Origin: Candidatus Margulisiibacteriota bacterium | Lineage (GTDB): Bacteria; Margulisbacteria; WOR-1; O2-12-FULL-45-9; XYB2-FULL-48-7 | Assembly (NCBI GenBank): GCA_028717325.1 | Contig: JAQUOB010000032.1 | Coordinates: 1-10,106 of the forward strand | DNA: 10,106 nucleotides | Direction: 5' to 3' | Shown: piece by piece, positions 1 through 5,602 of the stretch | Position numbering within the stretch: position 1 is the first letter of the stretch | Layout: each line of letters starts with the position of its first letter | The notes under the pieces: generated by a model | Seen by the model: only the letters and a program-made list of their open reading frames with translations | What the model was told of the DNA's origin: nothing | Database searches by the model: none | Translations under genes and position numbers: made by a program

Positions 1-2
1 TG

Positions 3-665
3 GGTCAATATTACATTAACGACTCAACCGGAAGAACGTTCGTACAAGCCGGCGGAGCGACGAGAAGTTTTCCGTCGGTCGCCGCGATCGGCGCCGATGC
101 CATCATGCCGCTGCCGGCTAACTTTCAAGCCTACGCCGAAGCCGGCCAGATCATTAATCACGGCAATGGCTTGGCGGCTGGCCTGTCCTGGGCGTACGAT
201 CTAATGGTTGCCAACGCCTCTTTTTCAGCCGAGTACCGCATGCTGGACAAGGGTTTTGTCCCCGGCTATTTTGGCGTTGACTATGAGAACAACCCGGTCG
301 ATCTCGCTTCGGCGGAGGCGACCAACACGCCGAAAAACGGTTATCTGGCCAAACTGGGCCTTAACGCCCTCGGGCTGGCTTCTTTGACGGCGGTTTATGA
401 AAGCTATAATAACAGCAATTCGTCGCTGACCGCCGATCTGACCGCCAAGTTCACCGACCAATGGAATGTCAGGGGTTATTACAAACAGCCGAACTTTGTC
501 GACTTCCGCTCGATCTCACTGGAGCAGGGGGCGGTCTTAGGAGCCGATGTCGCTTATAAGGTCAATCAAAACATGAGTTTGGTCACTCATTATAAGAAGG
601 CCTATAACCCGGTGACCGGTCAGGTTGAATCGACGCAGTACTACGAGGTAGCGTTGAGCTTTTAG
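3..665 (+). CDS. Outer-membrane beta-barrel protein, C-terminal part (5' end outside window)
   Basis: The frame is open from the first bases of the window to a TAG stop at 663-665, giving 220 residues of a longer protein. The visible part is rich in alternating polar/hydrophobic stretches with aromatic residues at strand ends (for example AGLSWAYDLMVANASFSAEYR and SLVTHYKKAYNP). It ends in a strand closing on Phe (QYYEVALSF). A C-terminal aromatic residue on a final beta strand is the usual Bam-recognised signature of outer-membrane barrels, so I read this as the C-terminal half of a porin-like barrel. The missing N-terminus could carry a signal peptide and possibly an SLH domain, as in OmpM-type proteins, but nothing here shows that. 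An internal ATG at 105 is not the start, because coding continues upstream of it. The gene converges on the minus-strand lipoprotein gene with five bases between stops. I see no intrinsic terminator in that gap. The exact family is not recognised. Confidence 0.75.
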   Translation, partial: GQYYINDSTGRTFVQAGGATRSFPSVAAIGADAIMPLPANFQAYAEAGQIINHGNGLAAGLSWAYDLMVANASFSAEYRMLDKGFVPGYFGVDYENNPVDLASAEATNTPKNGYLAKLGLNALGLASLTAVYESYNNSNSSLTADLTAKFTDQWNVRGYYKQPNFVDFRSISLEQGAVLGADVAYKVNQNMSLVTHYKKAYNPVTGQVESTQYYEVALSF

Positions 666-670
666 TTGAT

Positions 671-1645
671 CTAGTTATTTAGCCACGTCGCCCAGGCCTC
701 TTTTGAGGTGCCATCTGAGTTAAAGAGCCCCGTGCTGTCAAAGGGGACAACGGTTGCCGGGTCATAGAGAAAACTCCAGATGATGAAAGCTTTCGACAGG
801 TTTTTGGTTAAGGCGAAAAACCTGGTGACGAACTCGGCCTGTTCGGTTTCACTGCTCTCCCAGCCCTCCGGCGTCGCGGCCGAGTGCCAGCCGATTTCGG
901 TGAAAACGATCTCTTTTGTTGTGTGAGACGTTATCTCCGAATAATAATCGGTCGGGATGCCGGCGGGACTTTTATAGATCAGACCAGGATAAGTGGTCAC
1001 AGCGATCAAATCTGATTTGGGAAATTTGTCAAGCAAAGCCCATTCGTTTTTGCTCGGGTCGTTGGTGCCGCCAAACAAACCGCCGCTCAAGCCTTTCATT
1101 TTTTCTAATTGAAAGATGGTGAAGACCTTGGTCGAGGGTGATTGAACTTTAACCGCGTCATACACCTCGCTGAAAAATTGAGCGAAGGCTTCAAAGGTGG
1201 CCGGCGACTTTTCGTAAAGAGTATTGACTTCAATACCCAAAGCCAGATACCGCGGCGTATATTTTTTTGCAAAGGCCACTGCGCTATTCTTATAAGCTTC
1301 TTTGGTCGCGTCACTAAGCGGTCTTAAAAGCTGGCCGGTCGATTGGGTGAAGAACTGGGCTTCGATGATGGGGATGTAGCCGTAGGTTGAGGCGAGCCCG
1401 GCGACCACCGTTGGTCCGCCGTTTACGGTATTCTCCAGCTCCTTCCAGTCCCCGGCCCAAGAGACGATTGATCCTACCTGTTTCGCTTTCGCAAAAAAAT
1501 CAAGAAAATCAGTTGAGGATAAACTTTTGGGAGAGAGACTGATTCCCTTGACGGTTTGCGTAGTGGAGGCTTGGTTTGCCTGCCTGCCGCAGCCGATCAG
1601 GCAAGCAACAATAAGCAGCCAGGCAAAAATAACGATTCTTTTCAT
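671..1645 (-). CDS. Lipoprotein with TIM-barrel glycoside-hydrolase-like fold
   Basis: About 324 residues. The N-terminus (MKRIVIFAWLLIVACLIGC) is a short positively charged, hydrophobic signal ending in a lipobox LIGC, so the protein should be lipid-anchored at Cys19. The body resembles a clan GH-A (beta/alpha)8 glycosidase. Numbering from ATG at 1645, a strand ending in LALGIEVN puts Glu139 where the acid/base sits. The strand IVFTEIGWHS puts Glu250 where the nucleophile sits, and a late AFIIWSFLYDP resembles the beta-8 strand of these barrels. The usual Asn before the acid/base Glu is replaced by Ile, so activity is uncertain. The substrate is unknown, and I would not assign a GH number. 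A TTG three bases upstream (1648) is in frame; I prefer ATG at 1645. No Shine-Dalgarno precedes either codon, but a good promoter ends a few bases upstream. It is the last gene of the minus-strand group and follows the RelA/SpoT-like gene by about 31 bases. Confidence 0.75.
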   Translation of the reverse strand: MKRIVIFAWLLIVACLIGCGRQANQASTTQTVKGISLSPKSLSSTDFLDFFAKAKQVGSIVSWAGDWKELENTVNGGPTVVAGLASTYGYIPIIEAQFFTQSTGQLLRPLSDATKEAYKNSAVAFAKKYTPRYLALGIEVNTLYEKSPATFEAFAQFFSEVYDAVKVQSPSTKVFTIFQLEKMKGLSGGLFGGTNDPSKNEWALLDKFPKSDLIAVTTYPGLIYKSPAGIPTDYYSEITSHTTKEIVFTEIGWHSAATPEGWESSETEQAEFVTRFFALTKNLSKAFIIWSFLYDPATVVPFDSTGLFNSDGTSKEAWATWLNN

Positions 1646-1654
1646 CAATTAATT

Positions 1655-1684
1655 ATTATACAGATCGACCGGGAATTCAATCAA
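1655..1684 (-). promoter_or_regulatory. Promoter of the lipoprotein gene, predicted leaderless start
   Basis: On the minus strand, a -35-like TTGATT (1684-1679) is followed after 18 bases by a perfect TATAAT (1660-1655). The usual 6-7 base distance places transcription start at about 1648, three bases before the ATG and on the alternative TTG. The bases between -10 and start (AATTAATTG) hold no Shine-Dalgarno, so the mRNA is probably leaderless or nearly so. The -35 overlaps the stop codon of the upstream RelA/SpoT-like gene. Confidence 0.55.
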
Positions 1685-3260
1685 GATAGGGCTTGCAAAA
1701 GGCCTTGACCTGTCCGAAATTTTCGACGTAATTGGCAGTGATTAGCTCCGGCGGCTCTTTGAAGCGAAAAACCTGTTTTTTTATCCCTGGTTCATCGAGG
1801 TCTTTTATAAGATTATAGATCCAGGTGCCGGCTTTCCCCCAATTATTTTCGTGGTTCATTTCCCGGGTCATGATCTGGATCTCAATGGGCAGGATTTTGC
1901 GCTCATCATTTCTTTTATGTTCGCCCACCAGCTTGAACCCGCGCCACTCGCCTCTTTTCCGTTCGGTTTTGTCGGCAACGGATTTTATCGTGATAAGTCC
2001 GTTCTTTTTAATCAGACGGTCCCTGACGGCAAGCATGGCGTCTTCCGAAGCGCAAATTATCTTGACGCCCAGGATATCTTTGAGGGCCTCAAAGCCGTAT
2101 TCCTTACGGACTTCAACCTTGTTCCAGAGACTGTAAGGCGATTTGACCCTGAATTTAATGGTCAGCCCTTGAATCCCCGCGCCCAACTCTTTTTGCAAAT
2201 AGCCGAACAGTTTTTCTACGAACCGGCTTAAAAAGACCTTGGCCTCGGGGTAGCTTAGCCCGAGCCGTTCAAAGACCTTTTGATCGATCGCTTCATATTT
2301 CTTCGGCTGGCTCAAACGCAGGAACTGGTCCCTGAAGTCATCCGCCAAAAAGAAAAGCGACAACCTTTCCGCCAGCGGCGCGTAGAGATAGCGTATTTCA
2401 TCAAAGATCGGAGCCGTCGTATCATTTGCCTCCCGGGCTTCGTTCAATTTGTGTAAAAAGAAGAGAAGCAGTGTTTGGGCGTCGTCGGACCTGACGACCA
2501 GTTCGGCCATTTTTTTGGCCAGATAATCATCCTTGGCCTTTAATTGCGAGCCATCGAACGTAAAGCCGGCCAGCAGGTCCTGATATTCCTTAATCCTTAA
2601 ATGAACCGATTCGCCGAGATCGCCTAAGAAATCGCCATTGCTTGCTTGAAAGAGCTTATGCGCGTCGGCGGCCGGCCGGTCCATGAAAAGAGACGCGATG
2701 ATCGCCTGAATATTGCCGCCAATATCCGACATCTTGCGCATGCGGTAGATCAGGGTGTCCCGGTTCACGCCGTTCCGGCGGGAGGCCAGGGCAAAAGCTT
2801 TTTTAAGCGCTTCGCCGTTCCAATCTCTTTCGTCCTGAAGTTCGCTTAATATCTTCGGCGTGATCGATTGTAAGATCCGGTTGTAATCGACCTCGCCCGG
2901 CTTTATCTCGATTTTTTGCCAGGTAATGATGCCCAGGGTGATACCCGAAAATTCATCCCTGGCTGAATGCTCGCGAAATGAGAGCGCCGCTCCGGCCAGG
3001 TCCCTGGCCGTGATCGTCTTGCTAAAATGGTAATGTTCGATATTTTCGAGGGGGATCGCGCGATAGGCCGGCAGGAGCAGGCCGTGCCGGATAAGGGCCA
3101 TGCGCAGGTGTATCTTGCCTCTCTCATCCTTGATCGAGCCGGCTAAAGCGCGGATGCCCGAAGCAACTTGCCGGCGGTCCAAAAAGACCACGGAAAACAG
3201 CCGCGTGGCTATCGGCGACACGTATTTTTGGACCCTGGTCGGCTGATAGGCAGAAATCAT
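1677..3260 (-). CDS. Divergent RelA/SpoT-like protein with degenerate HD domain
   Basis: 527 residues. Residues ~365-485 match the (p)ppGpp synthetase fold: KFRVKSPYSLWNKV (369-382), LKDILGVKII (393-402) and PIEIQIMTREMNHENNW (458-474). Asp395 and Glu460 correspond to the two catalytic acidic residues of Rel synthetases, but the usual Arg of QIRT is Met and the NGYQSLHT segment is replaced by GEWRGFKL. Residues ~165-330 look like the Rel HD hydrolase region. DDAQTLLLFFLHKLNEARE (259-277) resembles the DD-to-RLHNMR helix, and IRYLYAPLAERLSLFF the helix after it. The metal-binding LLHD is LFMD, so hydrolase activity is probably lost. The first ~160 residues match nothing I recognise. There are no TGS or ACT domains, and the protein ends about 40 residues after the synthetase region. 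The start at 3260 has a good Shine-Dalgarno (AGAGGAA, 3271-3265). It lies 64 bases downstream of tsaC on the same strand. It may be a non-canonical nucleotide alarmone enzyme or a catalytically altered relative. Confidence 0.8.
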   Translation of the reverse strand: MISAYQPTRVQKYVSPIATRLFSVVFLDRRQVASGIRALAGSIKDERGKIHLRMALIRHGLLLPAYRAIPLENIEHYHFSKTITARDLAGAALSFREHSARDEFSGITLGIITWQKIEIKPGEVDYNRILQSITPKILSELQDERDWNGEALKKAFALASRRNGVNRDTLIYRMRKMSDIGGNIQAIIASLFMDRPAADAHKLFQASNGDFLGDLGESVHLRIKEYQDLLAGFTFDGSQLKAKDDYLAKKMAELVVRSDDAQTLLLFFLHKLNEAREANDTTAPIFDEIRYLYAPLAERLSLFFLADDFRDQFLRLSQPKKYEAIDQKVFERLGLSYPEAKVFLSRFVEKLFGYLQKELGAGIQGLTIKFRVKSPYSLWNKVEVRKEYGFEALKDILGVKIICASEDAMLAVRDRLIKKNGLITIKSVADKTERKRGEWRGFKLVGEHKRNDERKILPIEIQIMTREMNHENNWGKAGTWIYNLIKDLDEPGIKKQVFRFKEPPELITANYVENFGQVKAFCKPYLD

Positions 3261-3324
3261 GTGTTTCCTCTCTAATATTATCGACTAATTTCGGGAGTAA
3301 TTTCAGCGCAGAAATTTAAAAAAA

Positions 3325-3867
3325 TCAGCCGCGCAGCACTTTGAAGCTTTTGGTGGCATCAACGACTTTCGAGGGGGCGCCCGAACGCACGCGGCCGGGC
3401 AGGATAAGATCGATCCCGGGCAGATTCTTTTTGACCGCTTTAGCCGTCAGCGCTGGCCTGTCGCCGCTTTTGTTGGCCGAGGTAGCGACCAGCGGCCCGA
3501 CCGCTTTGATAAGTTCTAAAGCGATCCGATGATCGGGCAGGCGCAGGCCGACTTTGTTGGTTCCCCCGGTTACGAGTTTCGGCACCGCCTTTTTTTTGAA
3601 AACGACCAGCGTGAGCGGACCGGGCCAACATTTTTCGGCCAGCGCCAGCGCTTTTTTGCTCAATTTCCCCAGCTTGTTTGCCTGTTCGACCGACGCGATT
3701 AAAACCTGCAGAGGTTTATTTTTTGGCCGGTTTTTAATTTTGAATATTTGCTTAATCGCTGCGGGCCGTTTGAGGGAAGCGCCAAGCCCGAAGACGGTCT
3801 CGGTCGGGAAGGCGATGACGCCGCCGTTCTTAAGAATGTTTATAGCTTGTTTAAGTTTGTTTGTCAT
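3325..3867 (-). CDS. tsaC: L-threonylcarbamoyladenylate synthase (TsaC/Sua5/YrdC family)
   Basis: 180 residues, the length of a single-domain TsaC rather than two-domain Sua5. The enzyme makes threonylcarbamoyl-AMP from threonine, bicarbonate and ATP, the first step of the universal t6A37 modification of ANN-decoding tRNAs; it acts in the cytoplasm with TsaD/B/E. Family motifs are clear: PTETVFGLG (21-29), the KIKNRPKNKPL nucleotide/bicarbonate region (43-53), SANKSG (130-135) and SKVVDAT (166-172). ATG at 3867 is chosen because the protein then begins directly with the first YrdC helix. An upstream in-frame GTG at 3885 would add six residues encoded by a repeat. A GAGGG seven bases before the ATG could serve as Shine-Dalgarno and belongs to the outer arm of the palindromic element next door. 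The gene is probably co-transcribed with the RelA/SpoT-like gene 64 bases downstream. Function is confident from the motifs. Confidence 0.93.
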   Translation of the reverse strand: MTNKLKQAINILKNGGVIAFPTETVFGLGASLKRPAAIKQIFKIKNRPKNKPLQVLIASVEQANKLGKLSKKALALAEKCWPGPLTLVVFKKKAVPKLVTGGTNKVGLRLPDHRIALELIKAVGPLVATSANKSGDRPALTAKAVKKNLPGIDLILPGRVRSGAPSKVVDATKSFKVLRG

Positions 3868-3874
3868 AAAATGG

Positions 3875-3969
3875 CCCTCACCCACTTATAAAACTCACCC
3901 CCGCCAACGCATATCCTTCTCACCCCCTCTCTTATTAAGAGAGGGGGTAGGGGGTGAGTTGGATGAGGG
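3875..3969. repeat. Nested palindromic (REP/MITE-like) element between bioB and tsaC
   Basis: Three nested perfect inverted arms are visible. The outer CCCTCA (3875-3880) pairs with TGAGGG (3964-3969). The middle ACTCACCCCC (3893-3902) pairs with GGGGGTGAGT (3950-3959). The inner ACCCCCTCTCTT (3922-3933) pairs with AAGAGAGGGGGT (3937-3948) around a three-base loop. CTCACCCCC occurs twice in the left half. No transposase or U-tract is present. Similar CCCTCACC/CCCTCTCCC sequence recurs at 9880-9989, so this is probably a dispersed family in this genome. It may fold in the bioB-tsaC transcript and separate their expression. Confidence 0.75.
3885..3890 (-). promoter_or_regulatory. Possible -10 element for tsaC
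   Basis: TATAAG on the minus strand (3890-3885), 17 bases before the tsaC ATG, matches the -10 consensus at five of six positions. It lies inside the palindromic element, between its outer and middle arms. A start near 3878 would leave a leader of about 11 bases containing GAGGG. I see no convincing -35, so this is weak. Confidence 0.25.
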
Positions 3970-3974
3970 TCGCG

Positions 3975-4955
3975 TTAACCCTCCACCTCCAGCCCCAGCT
4001 CCCTGATCATTTTCAGGTCCTGTTCCGGGGTCTGGCCTTTGGTCGTCAAATAATCGCCGATCAGCGTGACGTTGGCGCCGGCGATGAACATGAGCGGCTG
4101 CAAACTGCCCAGCGATCTTTCCCGGCCGCCGAAGACGCCGATATCCTGGGCGGGCAGGATAAAGCGATAGGCGGCGATCAGCTTTAAAACCTCGATGGGA
4201 GTCAGGGATTTGGAAGTTTTGGCCGCCGGAGTGCCCGGCACCGGGTTCAGAATATTGATGGGGACGGACTTGACCGCCAGTTCTTTTAAAGCGAACGCCA
4301 GTTCGACCCGCTGTTCGTTGGTTTCGCCCAGCCCGAAGATACCGCCGGAACAGACCTCCAGCCCGGCCTCTTTGGCCAATTTGATCGTCCTGACCCTGTC
4401 CTGGTAAGTGTGGGTGGTGCACATTTTGCCGAAGAAGCTCTCAGCGGTCTCGAGATTGTGATGCAGGCGCTTCAGGCCGGAGTTCTTCAGTTGCTTGATC
4501 TGCTCAAGGGTTAACGTTCCGAGCGAGACACAGCGGTTCAGGTCCGTTTCGCGGCTGATCGTCGTGAGCGCGGAGTTAAGGGTTCGGAGTTCGGAGTCGG
4601 AATGGATCGTCTTGCCGGAGGTGACGAACGAAAAACAGGTGGCCGACATATTTTTTTCAGCCGACTTGGCCGCGGCGACCAATTCTTTTTCCGATAACAG
4701 CGGATAGACCCGGCAATCGGTCTGATGATGGGCTGACTGCGCGCAGAAAGAGCAGTTTTCCGAACAGCGGCCGGATTTGGCGTTGATGATGCCGCAGAGC
4801 TTGACCTTGTTACCGTGAAAGTGCCGTCTGATCCTTTCGGCCGCAGTTAGGAGAGAGAGGAGCTCGGAGTCAGGAGTATTTATAATGGCCAGCGCTTCCG
4901 CTTGATCCACGCCGGTTTCCGCGATCGCTTTGGCCGCTAATCCTTGATAAATCAT
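3975..4955 (-). CDS. bioB: Biotin synthase BioB (radical SAM)
   Basis: 326 residues, normal length for the family. BioB inserts sulfur into dethiobiotin to form biotin, using S-adenosylmethionine and two iron-sulfur clusters. The radical SAM [4Fe-4S] ligands are in GRCSENCSFCAQS (Cys64, Cys68, Cys71). The [2Fe-2S] sulfur-donor ligands are also present: Cys107 (ATCFSF), Cys142 (RCVSLGTL), Cys202 (VCSGGIFGLGE) and Arg278 (FGGRERS). HHNLE (165-169) matches the YNHNLE motif. The 107-142 stretch is about four residues longer than between the equivalent cysteines of E. coli BioB, and it is encoded partly by a 7-bp repeat tract. The ATG at 4955 has no Shine-Dalgarno but lies seven bases from an extended -10. 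The gene is divergent from bioH-bioC, which supports a biotin role for all three. It is followed by the palindromic element and tsaC. Confidence 0.96.
   Translation of the reverse strand: MIYQGLAAKAIAETGVDQAEALAIINTPDSELLSLLTAAERIRRHFHGNKVKLCGIINAKSGRCSENCSFCAQSAHHQTDCRVYPLLSEKELVAAAKSAEKNMSATCFSFVTSGKTIHSDSELRTLNSALTTISRETDLNRCVSLGTLTLEQIKQLKNSGLKRLHHNLETAESFFGKMCTTHTYQDRVRTIKLAKEAGLEVCSGGIFGLGETNEQRVELAFALKELAVKSVPINILNPVPGTPAAKTSKSLTPIEVLKLIAAYRFILPAQDIGVFGGRERSLGSLQPLMFIAGANVTLIGDYLTTKGQTPEQDLKMIRELGLEVEG
4571..4598. repeat. Degenerate 7-bp tandem repeat inside bioB
   Basis: On the plus strand the units are CGGAGTT, AAGGGTT, CGGAGTT and CGGAGTC, four heptamers in a row. They encode the SELRTLNSA-like stretch of BioB around residues 121-129. 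A three-unit, weaker relative (AGGAGCT, CGGAGTC, AGGAGTA) lies at 4858-4878 near the BioB N-terminus. Confidence 0.55.
4858..4878. repeat. Second weak 7-bp repeat tract inside bioB
   Basis: AGGAGCT, CGGAGTC and AGGAGTA follow each other and resemble the units at 4571-4598; both tracts share CGGAGTC exactly. The encoded residues (around TPDSELL) do not lengthen the protein here, so this may be chance similarity. Confidence 0.3.
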
Positions 4956-4972
4956 TGAATAAATTATACCAT
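4944..4972 (+). promoter_or_regulatory. bioH-bioC promoter, predicted leaderless start
   Basis: TTGATA (4944-4949, five of six to the -35 consensus), a 17-base spacer, and TACCAT (4967-4972, four of six including the strongest positions). A start seven bases on falls exactly on the A of the bioH ATG at 4979. No Shine-Dalgarno is present. The -10 overlaps that of bioB on the other strand, and the -35 lies in the bioB coding start. Confidence 0.45.
4963..4971 (-). promoter_or_regulatory. bioB extended -10 promoter, predicted leaderless start
   Basis: Minus-strand TGG directly precedes a perfect TATAAT (4968-4963), giving a TGn extended -10. Only seven A/T-rich bases separate it from the bioB ATG, so transcription should begin at about 4956, essentially on the start codon. 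No clear -35 is visible, as is common for extended -10 promoters. Confidence 0.55.
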
Positions 4973-4982
4973 ATTAATATGG
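4969..4982. promoter_or_regulatory. Perfect 14-bp palindrome, candidate operator of the divergent bio genes
   Basis: CCATATTAATATGG is a perfect inverted repeat. It covers the TG of the bioB extended -10, part of the bioH -10, and the bioH start codon. A dimeric regulator bound here would block both promoters. It does not look like the known BirA, BioR or BioQ sites that I recall, and no regulator gene lies in the window. Confidence 0.4.
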
Positions 4983-5602
4983 ACCTCGTTTTTTTGCACG
5001 GCTTTGCGACAACCCCCGAGATCTGGCCCGGCGGCGGCCCTCATTTACACTTTGACGACTTCGAGCGTGAAGCGGAGAGGGTGGGCAAAGGGCTGGGGAA
5101 AAAAACTAATTTGGTGGGCTGGTCGATGGGCGGGATGGTCGCGCTGCTCGTCGCGGCCAGGTATCCCGAAAAGGTAGGAAAACTTGTCCTGGTTTCGACG
5201 ACGCCGAAGTTCATCGCGGACGGCGATTTTCCGGCCGGCCTGCCGCTGGCCCTGTTGAGGCGGCTGGAAAAGCGGATCAAGGCCGAAGGGATCGGGGCCT
5301 TCCATTCACTGGTCTTTCCGGACGGACACAGTACGGGCCTGGCTGATCTGACAGTCGAGCAGGCCCTCAAGGAGCTGGCGTCGCTTGAGAAAGTCGATCT
5401 GCGCGCTCTTCTGCCTTCGGTCAAAGCGCCGACTTTGATAATCCATGGCGACAAAGATGAAATTTGCCTGCCCGGCGCCGCCCGATACATGAACGAGGCG
5501 ATCGCCGGCAGTGAACTGGTGCTGATGGCGGAGGTGGGGCATGCGCCGTTGATCGAAACACCTGAAAGGTTCAATGAGCTATTATGCTGGCTAAACGACT
5601 GA
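4979..5602 (+). CDS. bioH: BioH-like pimeloyl-ACP methyl ester carboxylesterase
   Basis: 207 residues, alpha/beta hydrolase fold. BioH hydrolyses pimeloyl-ACP methyl ester and so ends the disguised fatty-acid cycle opened by BioC. FLHGF (5-9) forms the oxyanion region, GWSMGG holds nucleophile Ser49, HGDKDEI gives Asp160, and VGHAPLIETP gives His188, a complete triad. It is shorter than E. coli BioH (256 residues), mainly at the N-terminus and lid. ATG at 4979 is chosen because it starts the first strand directly. An in-frame TTG at 4955 would add eight residues that overlap the promoter. The 3' end overlaps bioC by 19 bases and bioB is divergent next door; this context is the main reason to call it BioH rather than a generic esterase, since sequence alone cannot separate the two well. 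Confidence 0.85.
   Translation: MDLVFLHGFATTPEIWPGGGPHLHFDDFEREAERVGKGLGKKTNLVGWSMGGMVALLVAARYPEKVGKLVLVSTTPKFIADGDFPAGLPLALLRRLEKRIKAEGIGAFHSLVFPDGHSTGLADLTVEQALKELASLEKVDLRALLPSVKAPTLIIHGDKDEICLPGAARYMNEAIAGSELVLMAEVGHAPLIETPERFNELLCWLND

Noticed and set aside
3277..3282. Promoter (GATAAT) in front of the RelA/SpoT-like gene
   Set aside because: No -35 at a proper distance and the gene has a normal Shine-Dalgarno close behind tsaC; too weak to list as a feature.
3922..3948. Intrinsic terminator after bioB
   Set aside because: The hairpin is strong but no U-tract follows on either strand; a nested repeat element explains it better.
3875..3969. CRISPR array or insertion sequence
   Set aside because: There are no regularly spaced identical repeats with unique spacers and no transposase gene; only nested inverted arms.
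3895..4422. 175-residue minus-strand frame through the palindromic element and the bioB 3' half
   Set aside because: It overlaps conserved BioB residues in another frame and has no family signature.
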